From Lolium rigidum (lineage: Eukaryota; Streptophyta; Magnoliopsida; Poales; Poaceae), in the NCBI RefSeq assembly GCF_022539505.1, contig NC_061510.1, positions 36,915,047 to 36,979,046 of the forward strand: DNA of 64,000 nucleotides, in the 5' to 3' direction. Positions 52,348-62,330 of this stretch are shown here, piece by piece. Below the pieces are notes generated by a model. The model was not told where the DNA came from, did not search any database, and saw nothing but the letters and a program-made list of their open reading frames with translations. Within the stretch, counting starts at the first letter, position 1. The number at the start of each line of letters is the position of its first letter. A program made the position numbers and the translations under genes.

Positions 52348-54286
52348 GAGCATCTCCAGCCTTTGGGGTTCCCTAGGCTGAAATCCGGCGCTAAATAGCG
52401 CGCCGGATGGATGTAATTTTTGGTCTGGGGAGGCCCATTTTTCCAGCGGCGAGTCCAGGATGGATGAAAGTTTTTGATGAAATACGGCGAATTCAAACAA
52501 AATTGGGCGAAACTCGTTCAAACATAAGCGAAAGGCGAGTTCGTACATAAATAGGCCGAATTCGTATATATATTTGAATTCGGCGATGGGATAACTTAAA
52601 CTTAAACTAAAACCGGCCTTCTACATGCCGAAATGGCGGTAGAAGGTCGTGTAGTCCGCGTCGTCGTCGTCGTCGTCGCTCGAGCTGGCGGCGTCCTGGG
52701 GCGGCGCCGCCTCGTACCAGCGGCTCGAACCCTGGCCAGCGTCGCCCGCGCGTGGCGGCGTCGGCCGGTAGATGTCGTCGTCGCTGCTCTCCTCGACCTT
52801 GATCACCTCCCTGGGCGCAGCGTTCCTTCCCGCGGCTGGTGCGGCGGCGCGGACGGCGAGTTGCCGCGCGGCGGCCAGGTCCAGCAGCCGCCGCTGCTGC
52901 TCCGCCTCCTGGCGCTCCCAGTCCCGCCTGGACCACTCCAGCGCGGCGTCGATGGGGAGGCTGTTCTCGGCGGGCACCAGGTCCTACAGCGACCAGGCGA
53001 TCACCTCCGCCATCGCGGCTCCCTCCGTGCGCTTGGCCTCCTCCTCGGCGAGCTGGTTGGCGGCGGTGGCCTCCTTCTTCGACGACTTCCTCTTCCGCCC
53101 GCGCTGTGGACAGGAGGGTTGGCCGCGGAAGACGAGGGCGCCGCTGCTGCGCCCTCTGGTCGGCGGTGGAGACGCCGGCTCCTTCTTGACAAAGACCGGT
53201 GTCGACGGAGACGCCGGCTCCTCTTGACGAAGATCGGTGTTGATCCGCCGGACCTGGACGCCCACCTCGACCCAGACGAGGAGGAGGATGGCGCCATCCT
53301 CCTCGGCATCCAGGAACTACCGTGTCGGCGCGACACGGTAGCCGCCTCCGGCGGCGGCATTTCCAGGACGGGGTAGTTCCCACCCTCGATGCGCGAGCAC
53401 ATTCGGGAGGGTGCGGCCAGGCGCGCTCCACCACCGGCGGCGGCCGGCGGCGTTGTTCCTAGCGGGAGGAGGAGGGGGCAGTCGTAAGCGGCGAGTTCGC
53501 GCTCGTACCTGCGCTGGAAAAAGTCGGTCCACACCTCGTGGTTGTCGGGGAAGAAGCGCGGCTCCGCGCGCTGCTCGTCACTGAGAGTGACGAGCACCGC
53601 TTCGATCTTCGCCTCCAGGGCGGCCCGACCCATCGGCGGCGGCGGGATCGGGACCGCCCGCGCTGAGTCACCATCCTCGCGGCGCGCGGAAGTTTGGCGG
53701 CGCCAGGTAGCCTGCCATGTGGAGGAGCCGCCCTTCCCATTGGTGGAGAGAGCCGCGGCCGAAGCCATTGTTGGCCGCACCGTCGTTCGCCATTGTTTGA
53801 TCGCCGCTAGTTCGCTGGAGATCGGGGAAGATTTGGGGAAGGTGAGAGCAGGGAGCGAGGTGAATGCGGGGCAGACGTGGGGCAGACGCGTTAGTTTGGC
53901 GATAAATAGAGGTAGGCGCGCGTGAAACCGAGGCGACGACATTAACTCGCCGCGTGGAAGCTACACGTCCGACGAACACTGACCGGCGGCAGGCTTTTAC
54001 AGCGCGCGGAAGACGATGCGATGAGGACGACGATCGGTCTCTCTCGCCGACAAGTTGGGGCCACAAGCCGTGCAGGAAGTTTCCTCGGCGTTTCCCGCGC
54101 TTTTGTTTCGTCCGGAGTCCCCGAGCGCTCCCCGGGGGGCCGGGGATGGCCTGGACTCTCCGGACGGATGAAAGGCCTAATCCGGACGAAAAGGAGGAAC
54201 CGGGGGAACGACTGGGCCGTTTTCGTCCATCCGGATGACAAAACGCCGTCCTTGGGGCCTCGTCGGGGAGACGGCTGGAGATGCTC
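52348..54286 (-). mobile_element. Harbinger-like TIR element, copy C
   Basis: 1939 bp with termini GAGCATCTCCAGCC and GGCTGGAGATGCTC, a perfect 14-bp inverted pair. TSD TAA at 52345-52347 and 54287-54289. It is closest to copy A by the first 250 bp and by protein. Confidence 0.88.
52621..53793 (-). pseudogene. Unknown nuclear-type protein of Harbinger-like copy C (frameshifted)
   Basis: Starts at 53793 (MANDGAANNGFGRGSLHQWE) and ends at 52621 with DYTTFYRHFGM. Frame changes near 53680, 53450 and 53000. All blocks of copies A and B are present: RRYERELAAYDC, a basic RGRKRKSSKKEA, EEEAKRTEGAAMAEV, and the coiled-coil EAEQQRRLLDLAAARQLA. An acidic EESSDDD precedes a Trp-containing RWYEAAPPQDAASS. 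About 390 residues if continuous. Confidence 0.6.
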
Positions 54287-54289
54287 TAA

Positions 54290-54379
54290 GGTCCCATGCA
54301 AGAACACCTCCAATGTAGCCATCAAATTTTGCATCGAGGCTGGTGCTTAAAATTTTCTAAGTTAGAAATTTTTCTCTTA
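54290..54379 (+). other. Ancestral spacer between copies C and D2
   Basis: About 90 bp resembling 51275-51320 (AGCCATCAAATTTTGCATCG versus AGCCATCAAATATTGCATCG). Ends in TTA, the left TSD of D2. Confidence 0.7.
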
Positions 54380-54775
54380 GGACATCTCCAGCGGCGTGAC
54401 GCAAACGAACGCTGAGCGACCGTTTCGTCCGTCGTGACCGGAAATGCGTCTGGCACCACCTCCAGCGGGGCGATGCAAAGTGACCGGGCCGTCCGCGGAG
54501 ATGCAAACATGGCCCAAATATGCGCCTCGGATGCGTCTCTGCGGACGCGCAAAGTGTCCGCTCGCGTCTGGTGGATGTTTCGTCGGGCCCGCCTGGCAGC
54601 GACCCTACGTCGATGCGTCTTCTCAAACGCGCCAGCGACTGGCGCCGCTGCGTCGCTTCGGCAGTCTGCGCCACGTTAATGGCGATGCCTCGGCTGCCGA
54701 GCGGCCGCAGCCTACCTCCGCCAACCACGTTAATGGCGACACCACGCGTCCCGCGGCCACCGCATGCCTCCGGCC

Positions 54776-54783
54776 TATATAAA
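54776..54783 (+). promoter_or_regulatory. TATA box of B3 gene in element D2
   Basis: TATATAAA in the context GGCCTATATAAAGGGGGC, about 118 bp before the ATG at 54901. Confidence 0.68.
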
Positions 54784-54900
54784 GGGGGCACGCGTTCTTC
54801 TTCCTCATCCACTCCTCCAAAGAAACCATAACCGCCACAAAGCTCCACCGTAGCGCCGCCTAGGTGTTCCTGCGACGCAGCCAGGCCCGCGAGGAAGTCC

Positions 54901-55389
54901 ATGGCCGGTCCTGGTGGCCGGCGAGGCGGTCGAGGCCGCGGCCCTGGGCGCCCCCGGGGCCGGGGCAGGGGCCGCCGTGGTGGAGTAGCTACGGCCCCAC
55001 GCTTGCCGTCGCCTGCGCCCTCCTCGTCTTCGCAGGAGGACCGCTGCTTTGAGTTCCTCCTCCGCATCGACGACGACCAACTCGGCATCAAGCGGCTCCC
55101 GGACAAGTTCGCCGAGTTCGTCGATGGCGTCGAGCCGGCGCATTTGCAGCTACGGGAGGCCAGGTGCAACTTCTGCCGCTGGACCGTGGAGGTCTTGTTC
55201 GACGGGCAGGGCAAGATGTACCTGCACACGGGGTGGGACAAGTTCGCCCGTGACCTCGCGCTCGAGTCCGGCTGCCAGCTCACCTTCCTCTACGAGGGGG
55301 ACAGCGAGATGATCGTCAAGGTGTTCGACGACACAGCCTGCCGCAGGCACTACCACACCGGCGAATCCGGCTCGGACACCGATATTTAG
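54901..55389 (+). CDS. B3 DNA-binding domain protein carried by Harbinger-like element D2
   Basis: 162 residues starting MAGPGGRRGGRGRGPGRPRG. The AT-hook-like GRPRGRGRG is followed by a Ser/Pro linker and a complete B3 domain (about residues 47-149). The domain differs from D1 at only two or three residues (Q for P after DDD, S for G in YEGDSEM), while the N-terminus differs more. C-terminus SDTDI. No stop or frameshift in either copy, unlike almost every other transposon gene here. Likely nuclear; the DNA target is unknown. Confidence 0.82.
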   Translation: MAGPGGRRGGRGRGPGRPRGRGRGRRGGVATAPRLPSPAPSSSSQEDRCFEFLLRIDDDQLGIKRLPDKFAEFVDGVEPAHLQLREARCNFCRWTVEVLFDGQGKMYLHTGWDKFARDLALESGCQLTFLYEGDSEMIVKVFDDTACRRHYHTGESGSDTDI

Positions 55390-55886
55390 AACTTAGAGTG
55401 TTCTTTCTTTGCAGCGAATCTGGCTACGGGCCAGACGAAGCCAGTAGTGGAGGTCTCTGTCTGTTCTTCCTCGGTAGAACCAACAAGGGCACTGTCTCCC
55501 GCTGGATTTTCCAGTTTGGGTGATTGGGTGTGCCTCGAATGTTCTTTCTTGGCAGCGAACATACGGAAATCAACACAACTGGTTTTTTTAAAAAAAAAAT
55601 GTTATATTTGTGTCAACCATGGTTCAAACTATGTGTTAGTTTGTGTAAACCATGTTCCAAACTATGTGTTAGTTTGTGTAAAATCATGTTTCAATATGTA
55701 ATATTTGGAACTATGTTTAAATGGAGAAGAGAAAAAAAAACAAGTAAAAAAAATGCGTCGGCCCGTTGGAGCCAACTCCAGACGCAACGAACACGCGGAT
55801 AAAAACGGACATTTTAGCATCCGCGACGCGACGCAAACGGACGCGTGCGGACAATAAAATGCGTTGCGCCGCTGGAGATGCCCTTA

Positions 55887-56003
55887 TGCCTTGAAGATTT
55901 CCCTCATACTTTGCTGCTACTCTGTTTTCATAAGTTCTGAACCACGAAGGAGGCGAAAGCCGTCTCCCTCCTGGCAAAAACAGCGGAACGAAGTGTGGAG
56001 TTA
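55887..56003 (+). repeat. Duplicated flank shared with 34707-34823
   Basis: Near-identical to 34707-34823. It ends in the TTA that is occupied here by element E. Confidence 0.85.
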
Positions 56004-56746
56004 AGGGCATCTCCAACCGGGCAACCCAAACGGACGCGCTGGGCCGTCCGTTTTGGGCCGTTTGCGTGCCCGAGCGGACGCGCGGCGTCCGCGCGTCCGT
56101 TTGGGTCGCGTGCTGCGCCCAACGCAGCGGCCACCCATTTTGCCATTTGGCCATTTGGCCTATTTCTTTGGAAAATAGGTCCTCTGCCACAGATCCAGTT
56201 TGATATATAATAATATCTCGTAAACATAGAATAATATATAATAAACATAAAATATTATCAAATACCATAAAATATTATCAAATGTACCATGATAAATCAA
56301 ATAAAATGTGCCATAGTTTGAGAAAAATATAAAAATTACAATTGAGATTGTCTAACTCAATTTGGGCGCTCGAGGATCTCCTTCTGTCTCTTCTCGAACC
56401 AAGCTCTCTTCGCCTCGCTCATGTTGGTCAAGTCGGCGTTCATGATGAGGTTGTCCTCGGCTTGGCGTTTGAGCTCAACTTCCTTCGCCTTCAGCTCCAC
56501 CTCTTTGGCCCTTGCCATTGCTATGAGCTCAAGTTCTGTCTCTTTGAGCTCAAGTTCTTTAGCTTTGGTCTTGGCCTTGACCTCTTCAATCTCAAGCTTC
56601 TTCTGCTGGACATCAAAGAATTTCTTCCTGTCCTCTTCTTTCTCCCGGCGCCTCCTCTCATCCCTCTTGTCTGTGGACACCTCTCTGTCCGCATGCATCT
56701 TCTTCAAAGTGCCATACAATAGCATGGACGACGCATCACGCTTCAT
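56004..56746 (-). mobile_element. Harbinger-like element E, right-truncated
   Basis: The left terminus AGGGCATCTCCAACCGGGC follows TTA at 56001-56003. The subterminal region has the repeated ACGCG/CGTCC words usual in these elements. A minus-strand coding region of NAM-associated type is present. No right terminus is found; sequence changes to Gypsy at about 56747. Confidence 0.65.
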
Positions 56747-56863
56747 GTCCTCGGACCAGATGGAGAAATCATGGTCTGACTCCTCCCCGGCCGCAATGGC
56801 GCGGCGGGTGTTGGCCGCATGGACCGCCGCCGGGTTGTGCTCCGGCGTCGGCTCGCGGGACAT
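56357..56863 (-). CDS. Chimeric ORF: Gypsy antisense-ORF N-terminus fused to Harbinger NAM-associated C-terminus
   Basis: 168 residues open on the minus strand. Residues 1-39 (MSREPTPEHNPAAVHAANTR, then HDFSIWSED) match the acidic antisense ORF of the inner Gypsy element. Residues from about 40 on are a long charged coiled coil (ERRRREKEEDRKKFFDVQQK) ending NMSEAKRAWFEKRQKEILER, the C-terminal signature of NAM-associated proteins of Harbinger elements. The junction (about 56747) coincides with the element E/Gypsy boundary. Whether it is expressed is unknown. Confidence 0.6.
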   Translation of the reverse strand: MSREPTPEHNPAAVHAANTRRAIAAGEESDHDFSIWSEDMKRDASSMLLYGTLKKMHADREVSTDKRDERRRREKEEDRKKFFDVQQKKLEIEEVKAKTKAKELELKETELELIAMARAKEVELKAKEVELKRQAEDNLIMNADLTNMSEAKRAWFEKRQKEILERPN

Positions 56864-57248
56864 GGAGGACCTGGCCGGAAGGGTCCGATAGGGCAGAGGA
56901 GGAAGAAGACATGATGGCGCAGAGGATTTTTGGACCGCTAATGCGAGGGGGATGCGAGAGCGAACCGTTCGTAGCGGTTAAATAAAAGGGGATGTGGTGA
57001 AAATTCAATGCCACAGCGAGTTTCCGAGGAAGTGGTGTTTGAAAGAAAGAGAAAAGACTGCCAAATCACGCGGAGAAGTTGAGAAGGCAAGTCATCATGG
57101 TGACGGATACTCGCGACGGTCTCCGCCACGACATGACCCGACGAAAGAAAGCGTAATGATTTTGGAAATACCATTTCCAAAACCAGGGGGGCATGTGTTA
57201 TCACCAGAATTTAACCGAGTCAGAGGTGGGCCGCGATCAAGATGGGCT
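56747..57248 (+). mobile_element. Fragment of a second member of the inner Gypsy family (3' end), ends at assembly gap
   Basis: Matches 9850-10340 of the inner Gypsy element: antisense ORF N-terminus, polypurine-like CCAGGGGGGCATG, then LTR start TGTTATCACCAG at 57196. It is cut off by the N run. The rest of the LTR is not found after the gap. Confidence 0.8.
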
Positions 57249-57348
57249 NNNNNNNNNNNNNNNNNNNNNNNNNNNNNNNNNNNNNNNNNNNNNNNNNNNN
57301 NNNNNNNNNNNNNNNNNNNNNNNNNNNNNNNNNNNNNNNNNNNNNNNN
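57249..57348. other. Assembly gap (100 N)
   Basis: Exactly 100 unknown bases, the usual placeholder for a gap of unknown size. Reading frames crossing it are not meaningful. Confidence 0.99.
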
Positions 57349-57964
57349 TTTCCCCAGCTCGTTAGTTTTTCCTCAGTTTTCCCCTCCCTCTAGTTTGAAG
57401 CCGAAGACGGGTTGCCGTCGGAGTCAGAGGCGCACCGTTAGTGGTCGGTTCCTCGCTGACCGTCTCGTGCTGACGGGTGGATCCATCCGCTGGCCCAGCG
57501 TGGGCGTTTATTTCCTGGTTATACGCGGTGCATGACCAAATGGGGCACTCTATGGGGCTGCCGCAGCCAATGGCCCAGGTGGTCCGTCTATTTATTTATA
57601 GAAAATTATATATTGCCGCTCATGGGGCCTCTGCGCAGCCAATGACCGTTGTGGTCGTCTATTTTTATTTAGAGAATATAATATAGAGCCGCTCTGTGGG
57701 GCGCCTCAGCTGCATAGCACGTGGTATTTTAGCAGCTTAATCAGTAGGCTCTTATGCTCGTGTGTGCATCTGACGTTGACCCCAGGTGGTGAGCACGCCG
57801 TTCGACCATGCCGTCTCCCGGCATGGCATGGCATCGTTTAGGTATGGTGCTCCGAATAATAGTGGAAATGGGATGTTATTTTTTACATGCATAATATATA
57901 GAAAATAGCTAGATCTCTAAATCGATGCATATGAAGCTACATATATATTCTTGGTCATAATCCC
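57349..57964 (+). repeat. Unassigned sequence with a short tandem duplication
   Basis: A unit of about 75 bp (GCAGCCAATGGCCCAGGTGG and following) at about 57560-57620 is repeated with changes at about 57632-57700. No gene recognised in this stretch. Confidence 0.45.
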
Positions 57965-58440
57965 TTAATTATCTAAAGGGGATGGATGCATGTTGACTTC
58001 AACGTCGTCGCCGTCATTTTCATCGTCGAGTATCTTCGTCGATGCGAGGAGTAGTAGTACCTCTGCACATTGTTCAGGTCGAACACCTTCACTTGTGAGC
58101 ACATCATGCGCCTTCATATTTGAAGTGTCCAGACAGCCAGAAATCCACACGTGCGCGATGGCGAATTTCTCCAGCCCTTGTGGGGCTTGCATGAGGCCTT
58201 GTCCCAAAAATGAAATGGACCTCACAGGGTCCAGGCAGACGCAGTGGCTTCTTTCATGAGATACATATAGCTGGCTCCCTTGCCGTCAAGATAGTCCGCA
58301 ATTTTTTTGGGAGTTCCTGCAAAGAGATCGAGCGCCCGATCGTTTGAAATTAGGGAACCCTTGAAATTAAGGTTTTTTAGAACATGCCCATAATTAATCA
58401 TGCATACTTATATATGTGGGAACGCGTACGCACCTTCTTG
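57965..58440 (-). pseudogene. Possible two-exon gene fragment on the minus strand, family unknown
   Basis: A minus-strand exon-like stretch near 58312-58230 follows an acceptor-like TTGCAG and reads TPKKIADYLDGKGASYMYLM, ending at a stop. An upstream stretch near 58500-58441 reads PPLIIEEFFIVVYEDNLFGQ before GTGCGT. A separate open stretch, 58225-57965, reads on with QAPQGLEKFAIAHVW and an acidic DDENDGDDVEV. No start codon fits all parts. Probably a decayed host gene. Confidence 0.3.
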
Positions 58441-58772
58441 ACCAAAGAGATTGTCTTCATAGACGACGATGAAGAACTCCTCTATGATCAATGGCGGTGT
58501 TGACGGTGGTGGTGGCAATGATGATGATGCTTCCCTTCCCTTCCTTGCCCCTTCCGGTCCGCGTCAGGCATTGACCATATGGATAAAGTGTATGTGAACG
58601 AAAAGAGAGAGAGGCGGGGAACCTATTGACACAAGGGATGGCCGTGTGGGTGTTTATAAGGGAGAGATGACCGTTGTAGGGTTTACACAATAAAAATAAA
58701 GGAGGAGATGACCGTTGTGGGGGTTTTATACACAAATAAATTAAGGAGGAGGCGGCCGTTGTGGGGGGTATA
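58441..58772 (-). other. Region with short near-repeats beside the minisatellite
   Basis: Phrases such as GATGACCGTTGTNGGG recur at about 58665, 58705 and 58750 (the last as GGCGGCCGTTGTGGGG). No convincing gene; it may be the promoter and 5' end of the fragment to the left. Confidence 0.4.
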
Positions 58773-59530
58773 GTTTATCATTTTACGTGAAAAGTGGCCT
58801 AAAAAGGAAAGTAATGGCTACAAGAAATCGGTGATAGTTTATCGTTTTTGTGAAAAGTAATGGGTACAAGAAATGGGTGATGGTGTATCATTTTTGCGTG
58901 AAAAGTAATGGCTACACGAAATGGGTGATGATGTATCATTTTTGTGCGTGAAAAGTAATGGCTACATTACAAATCGGTGATGGTTTATCATTTTTTGTGC
59001 GTGAAAAGTAATGGCTACAACAAAATCAGGTGATGGTTTATGCATTTTTTTGCGTGAAAATGTTGTTGGGTACACGAAATGGGTGATGGTGTATCATTTT
59101 TGTGCGTGAAAAATGAAATGGCTACAAAGAAATGCGGTGATGGTTTATACGTTTTTTGCGTGAAAAGTAATGGGTACAAGGAAATGGAGTGATGGTGTAT
59201 CATTTTTTTGCGTGAAAGTAATGGCTACGAGAAATGGGTGATGGTGTATCATTTTTTGCGTGAAAAGTAATGGCTACGAAATGGGTGATGGTGTATCACG
59301 TGCGTGAAAAGTAATGGCTACAACAAATCGGTGATGGTTTATCATTTTTGTGCGTGAAAAGTAATGGCTACAACAAAATCGGTGATGGTTTATCATTTTA
59401 GTGAAAAGTAATGGGGTACACGAAATGGGTGATGGTGTATCATTTGTGCGTGAAAGTGAATGGCTACAACAAATGGGTGATGGTTTATCATTTTGCGTGA
59501 AAAGTAATGCCTAAAGGTTTATAATTTGGC
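58773..59530 (+). repeat. Minisatellite, about 15 copies of a 49-bp unit
   Basis: The unit contains GTGAAAAGTAATGGCTAC and GGTGATGGTTTATCATTTTT. Copies are anchored at about 58813, 58858, 58908, 58960, 59010, 59060, 59117, 59169, 59220, 59269, 59312, 59365, 59409, 59459 and 59506. Units vary by 1-5 bp, mostly in the T run and in GTGCG. No spacer variation of CRISPR type. Confidence 0.92.
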
Positions 59531-59578
59531 GTGAAATAATGCAGAAAACCAAACTTTGCGTGGGCTTCAACGACGACG

Positions 59579-59596
59579 AGAGAGAGAGAGAGAGGG
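59579..59596 (+). repeat. (GA)n microsatellite
   Basis: GAGAGAGAGAGAGAGAGG next to the minisatellite; a second GAGAGAGAGA run is at about 59609-59618. Confidence 0.8.
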
Positions 59597-59599
59597 TGG

Positions 59600-60540
59600 T
59601 GACGACCGGAGAGAGAGATAGGGAGGTTATGCACGCAGTTAGATCATACGATCAACGGTGGTGGTACGATCCGCGTGACATGGTTCTAGACCAATCGAGA
59701 CCAATGTTGGGCGTACTGTGAGAGTTTGTGAAGGGAGGAGGGGCAAAACTGAGTAGTATCAAGAAGCCAGGGGCAAGTGAGTAGTAACCCAGGGCTAAGG
59801 GATTCAAATATGAGATTTAAAAAATGGAAAATGCGTGTTTTGTACAATGAAACCCATGTCTTGGCACTACCTCAAACTGTTTGGCCAATACAAATCTACA
59901 TGAGTGTGAAAATTATGGTCTCGATTCGGACCAAGGTATGTTTGGAAAGCTGTTTTGGGTAGGGCTTATTATGGGAAAGAAACATGCACCTTCATAGCTA
60001 CTAGGTGATTTGAGAAGTGGCAATTTGTGGTGAAGCTTGATTTATCTACAGTTTATCTATGATTGAAGATGGAAATTTGTGAACTCCATGAGTAAAGTGC
60101 CACTCCTTTACAGGAACTACTGCACATTAAATAACTCATTCGACTAGTTAATCCCATTTTGGTGACTCTCTCGTTGACCAGCCACTTGAGGGTGAAGCGA
60201 GGTATGATGTGCACTAGCCGATTGTATTAGCACTCAGGGTGAAAAGCTGAGCATACAAAAAATGCTAGTACCTCTTGACTCAGGTATACCATGAGTATAT
60301 CTAAATTTCAGGGTTAGACTCAGACGCGATATTCTGTCTAGAAGTGGAAAGTGCCCAGCTGTTGACGCGTGTCGCGGTGCAGACATTGGTGATGCCGTGA
60401 AACAGGTGCGCTGGACGCGTAAGCCCCTCTCTCCCTCCCTCTGCACACAGTACGTCATTATCGCTCACGCGAAACCACCCCTCTCACGTCCGTAACTTCT
60501 CAAAAAACCCCAAACGCCGTACAAGCCCTCTGCCGGCGAT
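59600..60540 (+). other. Unassigned low-copy-looking sequence
   Basis: No gene, repeat or transposon end recognised; short ORFs at 59777 and 60234 lack any domain. Confidence 0.4.
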
Positions 60541-61760
60541 GGAGAAGAAGAATGCGCCGGCGGCCTACATCACCCCGAGCCGTCGCCTCGAGCCGTCGCC
60601 TCAGAGCCTCGCGCCGAGCCGTCTGCGCCAGGCCATCGCCGCTGAGCCCCATTAGCCTCCGAGGAAATCGGCGCATCCGGCCCGGCGCGTAGGCGCGGCG
60701 CCCTCACGTGAACTATAGGCCAGTCTCAACGCCTTGTGGACCGCCACAAAGATGGCTGGCCGGCGTGCTTAATGGCCAAGAAGGTACGTACGGACAGCTA
60801 CTGCTATGAGGCAAATCGAAATTGGCGCTCAGGTTTACACGATCGGCCGATGCACCTGCGAATGGATCATGCTACACCACAGCATACGCGCGCTGGTTCA
60901 CCTTCTCCATCTCACGGCACATCCCTTCCATCACCATAGATCTATGCGATTCGTGCAAAAAGGTTCCGGAATTCACCAGGCTTTTCGGTAAGCGTCACCA
61001 TAGATCTTATTTTCAAATCTCTTAGTCTTGAATGTTATCTTTTCAATATAATATTTTAGATTCTACTTCTGGCTTTTCCCGTGGCGTCATAGTGCTTGCC
61101 CCGAGAAGAACCCACCGCACAAGATACGACTGCAGACCTCACAGAAAATGGATATAGATGTTTGAGCGCAGATGCCATCCCATTTTCTGAAATCAGTCGC
61201 TGTTATCAAATCCCCGACTATGGTCTTCGTTTGCCACACATTACCAGGAAGTGGTTGGGTCGATGAACGCACTCCAACTAAGGATATAAGCCCAGATAAG
61301 GGATTGGGGAGAAGGAAGATTTTCGATCAGACCATGGTTTTCCGTTCCATTGCATTCAATGGTGAGCTGTATGCAGCCATTGGACAATTTGAGATCGGAA
61401 GAATAGTGCTATAATATACAGTTTGCGAAAAGCGCTCGAGCACTGTCAGGATGGAACACTAATTTTCATTTCGGAGGCTTGGACGTGGAAGTTCTACCTT
61501 GTGGAGTCGGATGGTGAGCTGCTGCTTGTGTTGTTGGTCAGCGCGGCTTTGGCGGGCAAACCATTGGTGCAGTGTGGACACTCAGGCCGCTCTCTCCATC
61601 CAGGGTCACTAACATTGGCGGTAATGCCTTCTTCGTAGATTATATCAGGTGTATCTCTAGTAGGCACGAGTGTACCCGGCCTTCCAACCTGGCATCTACC
61701 ACACTGGGTTGGGTTATATCAGAGCGTACTCCTTGATACAAATGCCTGGGATGAGTAGGC
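60541..61760 (+). pseudogene. DUF295/F-box-associated gene remnant
   Basis: An ATG at 60541 begins a 37-codon open stretch (MEKKNAPAAYITPSRRLEPS). A second open stretch (61172-61414) reads MPSHFLKSVAVIKSPTMVFV and later VFRSIAFNGELYAAIGQFEI. A third (61423-61638) has KFYLVESDGELLLVLLVS. A continuation near 61610-61660 reads IGGNAFFVDYIRCIS. The FNGELYA and YLVESDGELLLV phrases are typical of the DUF295 domain of grass F-box-associated proteins. Stops and frame changes separate all pieces. A functional gene of this kind is usually one exon of 350-400 codons. Confidence 0.5.
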
Positions 61761-62269
61761 CACTACGTGTATAGAATAGGATTCTACGGTTGAGAAATGA
61801 ACACAGGCCATACCGTTTGGAGGTCATATTGGCCATAAAGACGGAAGGAGTTCAATGAATATTTCCTTGGGGATTGCACGAATGGAGCGGCGGAGAAATA
61901 TGAGGAGGAATGAAGAACAAATTCATCCTAATCTTCTAGCTGTTAATCCCACTTACATTAAAATTTTTGTGATCAGCATATATTTTGCAGCTTAGTTTGT
62001 AGTGGACACTAATAATGTTATTGGCTGCTTTTAGTACATGCAGTTTACCTATGTATTATACTTAGTTTTCTGATTATGCTGCTGTGAATTTATCATATAA
62101 TAAGCTTCTAGATTTGCTACTAGATTTGCTGCCATATTGGGCTTGTGAGGCCAAAAGGCATAAATAACCCCGGAGATTTGCTATAGGTGCCATATTGAAG
62201 AAAGACGAAAGCGAAGCTTCTCTAGATTTACTAATTTGGTGAAAGAACGAGAGAGAGAAAGAGGGAAAA
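61761..62269 (+). other. Unassigned AT-rich sequence
   Basis: No gene or mobile element recognised. The boundary with the Tat-type sequence to the right is approximate. Confidence 0.4.
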
Positions 62270-62330
62270 GGTCGGGGGCTACTTCGATAAAAGGAAAATT
62301 TCGACTATGGCAAATATAGAAATTGCGGGA

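Larger units (their letters stand above)
54380..55883 (+). mobile_element. Harbinger-like element D2 carrying a B3-domain gene, uninterrupted
   Basis: 1504 bp; left terminus GGACATCTCCAGCGGC, right terminus GCCGCTGGAGATGCCC, TSD TTA at 54377-54379 and 55884-55886. Nearly identical to D1 once the Copia insertion is removed. It contains a promoter and B3 ORF but no transposase, so mobility would need enzyme from elsewhere. Confidence 0.88.

Noticed and set aside
57365..57994. ORFs running through the N block
   Set aside because: Translation across unknown bases is meaningless.
58773..59530. Regular repeats resembling a CRISPR array
   Set aside because: The repeated part fills the whole 49-bp period with no unique spacers, no cas genes are present, and the genome is plant nuclear.
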